DNA from: Acidobacteriota bacterium
GTDB lineage: Bacteria > Acidobacteriota > Thermoanaerobaculia > Multivoradales > J023
Assembly (NCBI GenBank): GCA_029263395.1
Contig: JAJCXO010000156.1
Location: 107,529 to 171,528 of the forward strand
DNA: 64,000 bases
Reading direction: 5' to 3'
Part shown: piece by piece, positions 24,950 through 33,707 of the stretch
Numbering within the stretch: position 1 is the stretch's first letter
How the letters are laid out: every line of letters begins with the position of its first letter
The notes under the pieces: generated by a model
Database searches by the model: none
Told to the model about the DNA's origin: nothing
What the model saw: the letters and a program-made list of their open reading frames with translations, nothing else
Translations under genes and position numbers: made by a program

Positions 24950-27535
24950 TCAGTGCTCGAAGTTGCTGGTCAGCGGCGCAACATCCTCGGGGCGTTGATC
25001 ACCAAACAGCAGGCGCCCGTTGCGAAATGATGCGTCACACAGCGCGAGAGCCAAGACTTCACCCAGCTCGCGGACTGGCGTGACCTCGATCACGTCCAAA
25101 ACTTCCGCTGGCAAGTCTTCCAAATCGGCATGGTTCTCTTGCGGCAGCAGGAAGCGTCGAATGCCGGCGCGCACGCCGCCGAGAATCTTCTCCTTGACAC
25201 CGCCGATCGGCAACACGCGACCGTTGAGCGTGACCTCTCCGGTCATCGCCAGGTCATGGCGCGCCGGCCTGCCGGAAAGGCTCGAAACCAATGCCGTCGC
25301 CATGGTGACACCCGCGGAGGGGCCGTCTTTGGGGATGGCGCCAGCTGGTACGTGAATATGTAGATCGCGATCGAAGCCTTCGGGATCGATGTGGAGCGCG
25401 GCGGCGTTGGAACGGGCATAGGACCAGGCAGCCCGCGCCGACTCCTTCATCACGTCCCCGAGTTGGCCGGTCAGCACCAGCTCACCCTTACCAGGCATAG
25501 TCGAGGCTTCGACAAACATGATGTCGCCACCCGCCGGGGTGTAATACATGCCGGTGGCAACGCCAACTTGATCTCGCGTCGCCATCTTTTCGGGATGAAC
25601 TTTCGGACGTCCAAGCAGTTTCGACACGGCGTCCGCGTCTACCTGCATGTGCTCGATCTCGCGCGCCGCAATCTTGCGTGCGACCTTGCGCGCCAGGCGC
25701 CCGATCTCTCGTTCGAGCTGCCGCAGCCCGGCTTCGCGGGTGTATTCCGAAATCACTTTGGCCACACCAACGTCCGTAAGGTCGATCTGCTCCGCTGTCA
25801 GGCCATTCCGCTTACGCTGGCGAGGAATCAAGTATTGCTCCGCAATAGCTAGCTTCTCGCCTTCGGTATACCCCGTGAATTCGATCATTTCCATACGATC
25901 GAGCAGCGGGCCGGGAATGTTCTGTAGGAAGTTGGCGGTGCAGACGAAAAGCACCTCGCTCAAATCGTAAGGAATCCCCAGATAGTGGTCGGTGAACGAG
26001 TCGTTCTGTGCCGGATCGAGCACTTCGAGCAACGCCGACGCCGGGTCGCCCTGGAACGACATCCCAAGCTTGTCGATTTCGTCGAGTAAGAACACCGGGT
26101 TCTTGGTGCCTGCCTGCTTCATCCCCTTGATGATGCGTCCGGGCATCGCGCCGACATAGGTGCGACGATGCCCCCGAATGTCGGCTTCGTCACGTGCTCC
26201 GCCGAGCGAGATGCGCACATACTTGCGGCCCATCGCACGGGCGATCGATTTGGCGAGGGATGTTTTTCCGACGCCTGGGGGGCCAACGAAGAGGAGGATC
26301 GGCGCCTTGGCGATCCCCTCCTCCAAGTTGGGTGCCTCTGTTTTAGCGGACTCGGGTTCGGCGGCTGCTCCCGCATCCTCAGCATGTTGCGACGCTGTCT
26401 CCTCGGCAACAGTCTCCTCGACAACAGTCTCCTCGGCAACAGTCTCTTCACCCTCGGCACCAGCCACGGTCTGCTCTTCGTCTTGTTTTGCCTCGGTTTC
26501 GAGCCGTAGCTGATGAACCGCCAGGAATTCGAGGATGCGATCTTTCACTTCATCGAGACCATAATGATCTTCGTCGAGGATCCTCGAAGCCTCTAGCTGA
26601 TCGAGGCGCTCGTCACTGCGTTCGGACCACGGTAGCTCGGCCACGGTTTCGAGGAAGGTCCGGACCACTTGCGCTTCCATGGCTTCGCGTCCGAAACGAC
26701 TCAACCGTCGCAACTCACGATCGACTTCTTTACGTCCTTCGGGCGGCAAGTCGAGTGATTCGAGCTTGGCGGTGAGCTCGGCCAAGTCGTCATCGCCGTC
26801 CCCTTCGTCGAGCTCCTTTTGGATGGTCCGCAGCTGTTCGCGAAGAAAGATCTCCTTCTGTCGATCGCCGAGCTCTTCCTGAACTTTGGACTTGAGATCC
26901 TCTTGCGCGTCGACAATTTCCAACTGCCGTTGGACGTGAATCAACACCTTGCGCAACCGCTCCTCAACCGACAGGGTCTCGAGCAATTCCTGACGCTCGG
27001 GGGCCGGAATATCGATGAAACCGGCCACCAAATCAGCGAGGCGCCCCGGACGCTGGATACCAGCCAAAACTTGTTGCACCGCTTCTTCAGCCAAGCCAGC
27101 CTTCTGACCGAGCTCCGCGGCGCGCATCCTTGCTTCCCGGTGGAGCGCAACAAATGCCGCGTCCTCGGGATTGGCGGGTCCCATTTCTTCGACAACCCGA
27201 ACCACCGCCTGGAGGTATCCGTCGGTGGATTTCTCGTAACGCATGGCAATACCGCGCTGGGTTCCATGCAGTAACAACTGGACTCCAGAGAGGGTACGTT
27301 GCACGTGGTCGATGCGCGCGATGGTGCCCATGAGGTGTAGGCCATCCGAGGTAATGTCACTGCTGTTCTGACGTTGGGCCACCGCCAGCACCAAGGACTT
27401 GTCTTGCTTCTTGGCTGCCTCGAGAGCCTTGAGCGTCGCCGGGCGACCAGCGGCGATCGGCATCGTCACGCCCGGAAACAAGACAAGCTCTCGTAGTGGC
27501 ACAATCGGTAAGACCAAGGGATCCGTATCGGGCAT
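24950..27535 (-). CDS. lon: ATP-dependent protease Lon, with acidic insertion
   Basis: Cytoplasmic AAA+ serine protease degrading misfolded and regulatory proteins. The N-terminal substrate domain starts LPIVPLRELVLFPG; Walker A is GPPGVGKTS (about residue 420), Walker B FLLDEIDK. The proteolytic domain has the catalytic Ser in KDGPSAGVTMA (about 740) and Lys in GGVKEKILGG (about 783), the expected 43-residue spacing. I place the start at 27535 because GAGAGG lies about 9 bases upstream; a nearer ATG at 27544 would abut it, and 27661 would add non-conserved sequence. At about 861 residues it is longer than the usual ~800. The excess is an acidic, alanine-rich insertion (about residues 350-408) with an EETVA repeat, just before Walker A. 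All catalytic residues are present, so activity is expected. Confidence 0.95.
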   Translation of the reverse strand: MPDTDPLVLPIVPLRELVLFPGVTMPIAAGRPATLKALEAAKKQDKSLVLAVAQRQNSSDITSDGLHLMGTIARIDHVQRTLSGVQLLLHGTQRGIAMRYEKSTDGYLQAVVRVVEEMGPANPEDAAFVALHREARMRAAELGQKAGLAEEAVQQVLAGIQRPGRLADLVAGFIDIPAPERQELLETLSVEERLRKVLIHVQRQLEIVDAQEDLKSKVQEELGDRQKEIFLREQLRTIQKELDEGDGDDDLAELTAKLESLDLPPEGRKEVDRELRRLSRFGREAMEAQVVRTFLETVAELPWSERSDERLDQLEASRILDEDHYGLDEVKDRILEFLAVHQLRLETEAKQDEEQTVAGAEGEETVAEETVVEETVAEETASQHAEDAGAAAEPESAKTEAPNLEEGIAKAPILLFVGPPGVGKTSLAKSIARAMGRKYVRISLGGARDEADIRGHRRTYVGAMPGRIIKGMKQAGTKNPVFLLDEIDKLGMSFQGDPASALLEVLDPAQNDSFTDHYLGIPYDLSEVLFVCTANFLQNIPGPLLDRMEMIEFTGYTEGEKLAIAEQYLIPRQRKRNGLTAEQIDLTDVGVAKVISEYTREAGLRQLEREIGRLARKVARKIAAREIEHMQVDADAVSKLLGRPKVHPEKMATRDQVGVATGMYYTPAGGDIMFVEASTMPGKGELVLTGQLGDVMKESARAAWSYARSNAAALHIDPEGFDRDLHIHVPAGAIPKDGPSAGVTMATALVSSLSGRPARHDLAMTGEVTLNGRVLPIGGVKEKILGGVRAGIRRFLLPQENHADLEDLPAEVLDVIEVTPVRELGEVLALALCDASFRNGRLLFGDQRPEDVAPLTSNFEH
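26397..26456. repeat. 15-bp tandem repeat coding the Lon acidic insert
   Basis: Three full units of GTCTCCTCGGCAACA (the middle one with a single change) and a partial fourth encode the EETVA pentapeptide repeat. The position is between the N-terminal coiled region and the AAA+ module of Lon, where length variation is least expected to disturb the fold. Confidence 0.83.
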
Positions 27536-27724
27536 GAGATTCATCCTCTCGCATCGTCTGAAGAGTGGGGGCTCCATGGAGGTTCCCGCAACGTCGATAT
27601 CGACGCGGGACGCTCCGTGGTTGCCGCCTTGACTCAGGCGGAAATATCGGCCGGTGACCACACCGAGCTACGTCGACGCGGCCTCGTCACCGTGTTCCGC
27701 TCGAGGGCGGGTCATTCGTTTCTG

Positions 27725-29086
27725 TCAACGCACCACACGGGAACGATATTCCCGCCAGCCGAACGCTCGTGCTCCCCCCACCCCCGCCAAGCCGTAAATC
27801 AGCAGCGTCACCGGTAGCCTCAGTCGACCACTTCCAACAACTAGGGATGGCGCCAACACCACCATCAAAGACAAGACGCAGAGCACCACAACCTCGTGTT
27901 GGCCCTGGCGCCAGAGTGTCAAGATCCCAAAGGCCGCGAGAGTCCAAATCACGGCCATCATCAGAACTTGAACGGTCAGCACAGCGCCACCGGTAAAACC
28001 TCGATCGACCAGAAGACCGACCAGATCTACCGTCTCCCGGCCTACGTCTCCGAGCCCTGGCCCATACAACGGCCGACCCAACACTTGGTACAAATACCGT
28101 CGTTCTCCGGCCAGCAGCATCTCAGCGGCGCTCGTTATGATTTCGACCGTTGCCGCAACCGGTGCCTGCAATACGGTCTCGAGCCCGATGGTTCGACACG
28201 CATGATGGAAGGCTACATCGTCTGTTTGTTGCCGGTCTGCAACCCGCGCCATGACCGAGCGTTCCCCCTCCGCACGGGAGGTTCCGACACGCCTCGCCTC
28301 AACCTTGGCAGCAAAAACCAACGCCAGGTTGACGTCGAACGCGGTGCTGACGGTGAAACCGTCGGCAATCCTAGCGTTCCGCGTCGACCACACGACCGGG
28401 AACAGCAAAGCCGCAGCCACGAAGCCAACCACGGCACGGCGACCAACTCTTCGCCATCGCAAGAAAATTGCAGCCGGCACCCAGAGCAACAAGGCGACCG
28501 GGCGCAGGGTAGTGGCGATCGTCAGGCAAACTCCGGCAAGGATCAGCAGGGCTGATAGATGGCCGGGAGCTGCGGAATTGTTGCCCGGCCTCCGGCTCGC
28601 GTACTCGAGCAATACCAGGCCAGCAGCTATCGCCGCGCCGCAGAAGATGTCGGCCATGAGCAGATTCGAATACACCACGTGGGCCGGGTCGAAAGCAAAC
28701 AACACTGCCGCAAAAGCACCCGTCGAACGTGTCGACCACGAGGCGACAAGCCAAAAGCAAGCAACCGCGGCCAGAGCATCGACAAGCACTTGGAAAGCCA
28801 GAACCCACGCAAGACTCATCGACAGAGAGGACGCGAGTGCCAAGACCAGCGGATAGCCAGGAGTTCGGAATTGCTCAGGCAAAATTTCGCCGGACACTGG
28901 ATCCTGGAGGCTGAAGCCGGCACCAGAGACCAACCGATCCGTCAATTCCAGGTAGCGTGCGGAATCGACGATTGTGACAAATTCAGGTGTCCACTGGTGC
29001 ACCCACACGGGTATAGATCGAAGCGCCAGAGCAAGCGCAAAGATCGACAGCATCAGCCACTTGGAATCTTTCACCGAGGAAGGCAT
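27725..29086 (-). CDS. GT39/ArnT-like integral membrane glycosyltransferase
   Basis: A 453-residue polytopic membrane protein with about ten hydrophobic helices. After the first helix a long loop carries TIVDSARYLELTDRLVSGAGFS and then RTPGYPLVLAL, the pattern of the dolichol/undecaprenyl-phosphate-sugar transferase superfamily (GT39/GT83, ArnT and PMT relatives). These enzymes take a lipid-linked sugar and glycosylate lipid A, proteins or glycans on the outer face of the inner membrane. The acidic residue in the first loop (VDSARY) may be catalytic. No partner enzyme is adjacent, so donor and acceptor are unknown. The ATG follows a short purine tract. Family call fairly sure, function open. 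Confidence 0.75.
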   Translation of the reverse strand: MPSSVKDSKWLMLSIFALALALRSIPVWVHQWTPEFVTIVDSARYLELTDRLVSGAGFSLQDPVSGEILPEQFRTPGYPLVLALASSLSMSLAWVLAFQVLVDALAAVACFWLVASWSTRSTGAFAAVLFAFDPAHVVYSNLLMADIFCGAAIAAGLVLLEYASRRPGNNSAAPGHLSALLILAGVCLTIATTLRPVALLLWVPAAIFLRWRRVGRRAVVGFVAAALLFPVVWSTRNARIADGFTVSTAFDVNLALVFAAKVEARRVGTSRAEGERSVMARVADRQQTDDVAFHHACRTIGLETVLQAPVAATVEIITSAAEMLLAGERRYLYQVLGRPLYGPGLGDVGRETVDLVGLLVDRGFTGGAVLTVQVLMMAVIWTLAAFGILTLWRQGQHEVVVLCVLSLMVVLAPSLVVGSGRLRLPVTLLIYGLAGVGGARAFGWREYRSRVVR

Positions 29087-29175
29087 ATCGAGGCATCTTG
29101 CGGCGGGAAGAGGCGCCAGATACTATCAACCCAGGTTCTGTCAAGAGCCTGGTTGATACCGGGTTCCGCAGATCC

Positions 29176-29233
29176 ATCGAGTTTTATCAGCACATCGACT
29201 TCTATCGGTACATCGAGTTCCGTAGATCCATCG
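29176..29233. repeat. 18-bp direct repeats in the leader of the BI-1 gene
   Basis: Three consecutive 18-bp units beginning ATCGAGTTTTATC, ATCGACTTCTATC and ATCGAGTTCCGTA, and the start of a fourth, occupy the 5' leader directly before the GAGGAGG ribosome-binding site at about 29234. They could be regulator half-sites or a simple slippage product. Confidence 0.7.
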
Positions 29234-29248
29234 TGAGGAGGCTTCATC

Positions 29249-29962
29249 ATGGCTAGTGGTTATCCGTTGCAGAATACCTTACCCGTCTCCGCCTTGGGCG
29301 TGGACTCCAGAGCGACCTTCATCAACCGAACCTACCAGCACCTTCTCGGGGCGATCGTCGGCTTCGCCGCGATCGAGGTCTTTCTTTTTACCTCGGGCAT
29401 TGCGGAAAAAATGGCACTAACAATGCTTTCCGTCGGCTGGCTGTGGATCCTCGGAGCCTTCATGATCGTCGGCTGGCTAGCCAGTCGCACTGCCCTTCAA
29501 TCGGAATCTCTCGGTGCTCAATACGCCGCCCTTGTCGGCTTCGTAGTCGCCGAAGCGATCATTTTTGTGCCGATGCTCTACTACGCCAACGAATTTTCAA
29601 AGACCAGTGACGGTGGCAACATGATCCAGAGTGCTGCGTTGGTGACCCTTTTGGGCTTCGCCGGCTTGACCGCAGTCGCTTTCGTCTCCCGCAAAGATTT
29701 TTCCTTTCTGGGAAGCCTCTTGCGCTGGGCCTTCGTAGTCGCCCTTGTGCTGATTGTCGGCGGTGCGATCTTCGGCTTCCAACTAGGCACCTTCTTCTCG
29801 GTCGCCATGATCGGCTTGGCCGGCGCCTCGATCCTCTACGACACCTCGAACGTGCTGCACCACTTTCCAGAGGATCGTTATGTCGGGGCCTCGCTGCAGC
29901 TCTTCGCCTCGGTCGCCATGATGTTCTGGTACGTACTGCGACTGTTCATGTCGCGCGACTAG
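29249..29962 (+). CDS. Bax inhibitor-1 / YccA family membrane protein
   Basis: A 237-residue inner-membrane protein with seven hydrophobic helices. The N-terminal segment RATFINRTYQHLLGAIVGFAAIEVFLF and the C-terminal GLAGASILYDTSNVLHHFPEDRYVGASLQLFASVAMMFWYVLRLF (quoted here as a region, 29808-29950) match the BI-1/YccA/YbhL pattern, including the conserved aspartates that form the pH-sensing pair in bacterial homologues. Family members act as calcium-leak channels or as modulators of the FtsH membrane protease. A strong GAGGAGG site precedes the ATG. The stop codon overlaps that of the convergent smpB at a shared CTAG. Confidence 0.9.
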   Translation: MASGYPLQNTLPVSALGVDSRATFINRTYQHLLGAIVGFAAIEVFLFTSGIAEKMALTMLSVGWLWILGAFMIVGWLASRTALQSESLGAQYAALVGFVVAEAIIFVPMLYYANEFSKTSDGGNMIQSAALVTLLGFAGLTAVAFVSRKDFSFLGSLLRWAFVVALVLIVGGAIFGFQLGTFFSVAMIGLAGASILYDTSNVLHHFPEDRYVGASLQLFASVAMMFWYVLRLFMSRD

Positions 29963-30468
29963 AGACGGCGTAGGTTGGCGTCTTTCATCGCCTCGTGCGC
30001 CTCTCGGTCGAGGTCACGTTCACGCGAGGCCTGGCGTTTGTCATAAAGCTTTTTGCCTTGCGCCAGGCCAATCTCAACCTTGACGTGATTGCCCTTCAAG
30101 TAGACCTTGAGCGGCACAACAGTATATCCCTTGGCCTGCGAGCGACCGGCGAGCCGGTCGATTTCGCGTTTCTTGAGTAGCAATTTACGCGGCCTCTCCG
30201 GCTCATGGTTTTCGCGATTGCCATGGCTGTACGGGCTGATGTGAACCGCCATCAAAAAAGCTCCGCTTGGACGAAACTCGACAAATCCATCCTTGAGTTG
30301 CACTTTGCCAGCACGAGCTGACTTGACCTCGGTACCGGTCAACATCAGGCCGGCCTCGAGCCGCTCATGGATGTGGTATTCGTGAAACGCTCGCCGATTG
30401 CTGGCGAGCTGCCGGATGTGGACTGGCTTTTCCGGCGAATTTGCGAAGGCTGTTCTTGCTGAGGACAT
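29959..30468 (-). CDS. smpB: SsrA-binding protein SmpB
   Basis: Small basic protein that binds tmRNA and delivers it to stalled ribosomes for trans-translation. Diagnostic stretches: NRRAFHEYHIHERLEAGLML, TGTEVKSARAGKVQLKDGFV, HISPYSHGNRENHEPERPRKLL, LKKREIDRL and the basic tail KKLYDKRQASRERD. The ATG at 30468 gives 169 residues, a normal length; an upstream start at 30573 would add 35 residues of unrelated sequence. The tmRNA gene itself (ssrA) is not recognisable in this window. Confidence 0.95.
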   Translation of the reverse strand: MSSARTAFANSPEKPVHIRQLASNRRAFHEYHIHERLEAGLMLTGTEVKSARAGKVQLKDGFVEFRPSGAFLMAVHISPYSHGNRENHEPERPRKLLLKKREIDRLAGRSQAKGYTVVPLKVYLKGNHVKVEIGLAQGKKLYDKRQASRERDLDREAHEAMKDANLRRL

Positions 30469-30669
30469 AGAAAGACTCTTTCGAAAGGGGCGCGAAATCG
30501 AAACGGGGCGGGCGCCCCCGAACGGCATCGAGGAAGCCAAGAAGCATTTCTGGCCACCGAAAACGGCCCTCAAATCGCGACCGCGAACGCTTAGTCTACA
30601 GAGACTGACTGAACAAAGGTGCTAAAGTGGACGCCTCGGGCAACACATCCGCGGGCCCACGAGTAACTC

Positions 30670-31287
30670 ATGAACTGGAAATCTCTATTCCTGGCTCTTC
30701 TGCTCGTCGTCTCGGACGTGGCGACCGCTCAGACGGAGCCTGTCCAAGCCGAGCTCCAAAAGTCAACGGCCGAACGCGATACCGAGCCACGAAGCAAGGA
30801 TCCTAAAATCACGGATATCCGGCTGGCCTTCGAAGACCAGCACATGTTGCTGTCGTTCAAGCTGCTCGACGCCTTCGATGCGAGCCTGCGCAAACGGGTC
30901 GACAGCGGCTTACCGACCAGCTTCACCTTCGACTTTCAGTTGGTTCGTAGTCGCAAGAGCTGGTTCGACAAGGCTGTCGATTCAGGTACCCTGCAGGTCG
31001 GCGCGATGTACAACGCGGTAACCCGTGAGTACCTGATCAACTTCAAACATGACGGCAACCTGATCGAGAGCCGGGTCGTCAAGGATGCGGATGAGTTGCT
31101 GGCGGCGATGAGCGAGTTTTCGAACTTTCCGGTGTTTCCTATCGAAGGCAAGAATCGTCAGCAGCGGCTACGGGTGCGGGTACGGGCGGAACTTCGTACC
31201 AAGACCATTTTTTTCTTCATCCCTAGCACCGTCCATACCGACTGGGCCGAGACCCGCAAGTTCAGACTCAGCGAAGAGATCGAGTAA
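30670..31287 (+). CDS. DUF4390-family exported protein
   Basis: A 205-residue protein with a signal peptide (MNWKSLFLALLLVVSDVATAQ). The rest, LAFEDQHMLLSFKLLDAFDASLRKRVDSGLPTSFTF and later FFFIPSTVHTDWAETRKF (within 30820-31270), fits DUF4390, a periplasmic beta-rich family usually encoded directly before an NtrY-like sensor kinase. The stop codon overlaps the kinase start (TAATG), so the two are translationally coupled. A role as a periplasmic partner of the sensor is inferred from this conserved pairing; no biochemical function is known to me. Confidence 0.82.
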   Translation: MNWKSLFLALLLVVSDVATAQTEPVQAELQKSTAERDTEPRSKDPKITDIRLAFEDQHMLLSFKLLDAFDASLRKRVDSGLPTSFTFDFQLVRSRKSWFDKAVDSGTLQVGAMYNAVTREYLINFKHDGNLIESRVVKDADELLAAMSEFSNFPVFPIEGKNRQQRLRVRVRAELRTKTIFFFIPSTVHTDWAETRKFRLSEEIE

Positions 31288-33578
31288 TGGACCTGCGCCA
31301 GGAAATCCTGCGACACCGCAAGGACTTCCGCTTCATCTTCGGCGGCTTGACGCTGCTTCTGGTGCTCTGTGGTTTCGTGTATTACGGCCTGCAGCGAGGT
31401 AAGGGGCTACCTGCGCAACTGGCCGGCAATAAGCTCCTGCTGTTTGTGCTGTGGTACATCAACGTCATTCTGATCCTCACCATTGTGCTGGTGCTGGTGC
31501 GCAGCTTGTTCCGGCTGCTGCTTGAGCGCCGGCATCGCATTTTGGGTTCCAAATTCAAGACCAAGCTGGTACTCACGGCAATCGGTTTGTCCTTGATTCC
31601 GGTCTTGATTCTCTTCCCGTTTGCAACCCGCTTGCTGCTGCAGTCGTTCGACTTGTGGTTCAGCTTACCGATCGAAGAAATAGTCACTCAGGCTTCAGAG
31701 ACCGCGACTGCTCTCCAGCAACAGATTGAGAGAACCAACCAACGCGATGCCAAGCGTGTGTTGCACGAGATGGCCGATCTCGATCTGAGTGATCTCGATC
31801 AACGCCCGGAGCTCTACCGGCGCCTCCAGAAACTGGTCGAAGAGCTCCAACTGCATTACCTTGCGATCTACGACGGCACCGAGCTGATCCACGGCACGGC
31901 GGACCCGGTCGTAGGATTCAACCGGGCTGTGACGATCCAAGGAGTCAGCCGGTTCCTCGAAGAGGCGATGGAGAAAGGTGCCGCCACCCGAATCGAAGAT
32001 TCGCTGGGCATCGAGGGACACCTCATTCTTGCCGCCAGCGCTGAGCCACGGAGTCCAGACGAAACTGCAGCTGCATCACCCGAGACCCCATCAACCACCA
32101 CAGCATCTGTTGGGACCGTCGACAACTCGACCGAAGATGGCAGCGGTACGGATCCATCTTTCGAGAACCGTGGCCACACGGTGATTGTGGCTGGCACCGT
32201 GCTCCCGCCAAAAATTGCCGAACTGTCGACGAGCCTGATCCGAGCGCACCAAACCTATCTCCAGATGTCGGTGCAGAAAGAAGACATTCGGACGGTTTAC
32301 CTTCTCAATCTGCTGATGGTCACTTTGCTGGTGATCCTGGCGTTCTCGTCAATCGGGCTGCGGTTGGCCCGTCGCCTGACAACCCCAATCCAGGCATTGG
32401 CGGATGGAACCCGAAGGATTACGAGCGGCGATCTCGACCACTTGGTCGAGGTTGCGGTCGACGACGAGGTGGGTGTACTGGTCGATGCCTTCAACCGTAT
32501 GACCCAAGAGCTCAAGCGCAACAAAGAACTCGTCGACCGCAGTAATCGGCAATTGGTCGGGGCCAACAAACGGATTGCCGCGGTTCTGCAAAACGTCGCC
32601 GCGGGGGTTATCTCAATCGACGCCGAAGCCCGCATCGTCACCTGCAACGGAGCTGCGCTGGAAATCCTGCGCCAGCGGGAGGAGGACGTTGTGAGTCTAT
32701 CGATGTTCGAAGCCTGGGCTGACCCCGAAAGAGGCAAGCTGGTCATGCTTCTGGAAGAGGATGTGGCGCAAGGTCACAGTCGCCAGGCCAGGATGATCAT
32801 AGGCGGAGTATGGAAGACGCTAGAGGTCAAAGTCACGACGTTGCCGGACAGCAGTGGGCAGACCGGCGGGCGGGTGGTCGTGCTGGAGGATTTGACCGAG
32901 TTGATCCATGCTCAGAAGATGGCGACTTGGAACGAAGTCGCACGCCAGATCGCCCACGAGATCAAAAATCCTTTGACTCCGATCCGTTTGACCGCCGAAA
33001 GGCTGCTCCACAAACATCGCCAAGGGGATCCGAATTTTGCGGATACCCTCGAAGAAGGCGCCGAACTCATCGTTCGCGAGGTCTCGAGCCTCAAGAACAT
33101 GGTGGATGAATTTTCCCGTTTTGCTCGCATGCCGCAACCAAGGCCAAGCCAAATTGATCTCACCAAAATGTGGGGCGACATCGTCCTCCTCTACAAAGGC
33201 CTCAAACCAGGGGTCGAGGTTGAAGGCGATATCGATCCCGACGCCAATGAAGTGCGTTTCGATCCAGAGCAGCTCAGGAGTGTGCTCATCAACTTGTTGG
33301 ACAACGCTGTCGAAGCGACCGAGGCCCCCGGCAAGGTCTCACTTTCAACCGCTAGGAGCAACGGCAATATTCTGGTCCATGTGGCCGATACCGGGCATGG
33401 CATCTCAGTCGAGGATCAAAGGAAATTATTCTTGCCCTACTACTCCACCAAGAGGCGCGGCTCAGGGCTGGGTTTGGCGATTGTCCACCGCATCATCAGC
33501 GACCACAATGCGTCGATCAACGTCTCCAACAACCGCCCCAAAGGCGTCGTCTTTACCTTGGAGATACCACAACATTGA
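31287..33578 (+). CDS. NtrY-like membrane sensor histidine kinase
   Basis: A 763-residue sensor kinase. Membrane helices at about residues 15-34, 48-78 and 92-118, and a fourth at 337-360, bracket an extracytoplasmic sensor region that includes a Ser/Thr/Pro-rich stretch (about 253-295). Then come HAMP (about 358-410), PAS (430-545), the H-box ARQIAHEIKNPLTPIRLTAE (phosphorylated His at about 557), the N-box LINLLDNAVEAT, the G1 box VADTGHGIS and the G2 box GSGLGLAIVHRI. The architecture matches NtrY of the NtrY/NtrX system. No response regulator follows, so its partner is encoded elsewhere. It is transcribed with the DUF4390 gene. Confidence 0.92.
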   Translation: MDLRQEILRHRKDFRFIFGGLTLLLVLCGFVYYGLQRGKGLPAQLAGNKLLLFVLWYINVILILTIVLVLVRSLFRLLLERRHRILGSKFKTKLVLTAIGLSLIPVLILFPFATRLLLQSFDLWFSLPIEEIVTQASETATALQQQIERTNQRDAKRVLHEMADLDLSDLDQRPELYRRLQKLVEELQLHYLAIYDGTELIHGTADPVVGFNRAVTIQGVSRFLEEAMEKGAATRIEDSLGIEGHLILAASAEPRSPDETAAASPETPSTTTASVGTVDNSTEDGSGTDPSFENRGHTVIVAGTVLPPKIAELSTSLIRAHQTYLQMSVQKEDIRTVYLLNLLMVTLLVILAFSSIGLRLARRLTTPIQALADGTRRITSGDLDHLVEVAVDDEVGVLVDAFNRMTQELKRNKELVDRSNRQLVGANKRIAAVLQNVAAGVISIDAEARIVTCNGAALEILRQREEDVVSLSMFEAWADPERGKLVMLLEEDVAQGHSRQARMIIGGVWKTLEVKVTTLPDSSGQTGGRVVVLEDLTELIHAQKMATWNEVARQIAHEIKNPLTPIRLTAERLLHKHRQGDPNFADTLEEGAELIVREVSSLKNMVDEFSRFARMPQPRPSQIDLTKMWGDIVLLYKGLKPGVEVEGDIDPDANEVRFDPEQLRSVLINLLDNAVEATEAPGKVSLSTARSNGNILVHVADTGHGISVEDQRKLFLPYYSTKRRGSGLGLAIVHRIISDHNASINVSNNRPKGVVFTLEIPQH

Positions 33579-33707
33579 TGGCGAGTCGGCCTCACCTCAA
33601 CCCGACCATCGCCTAGCTCTGGTTGATACCCCGCGATCTGTAGGTCATATTCGGCGCCGGATTCACAGGTCTACGGATTGATCATTGGATTGATATAGGG
33701 TCTCCTC

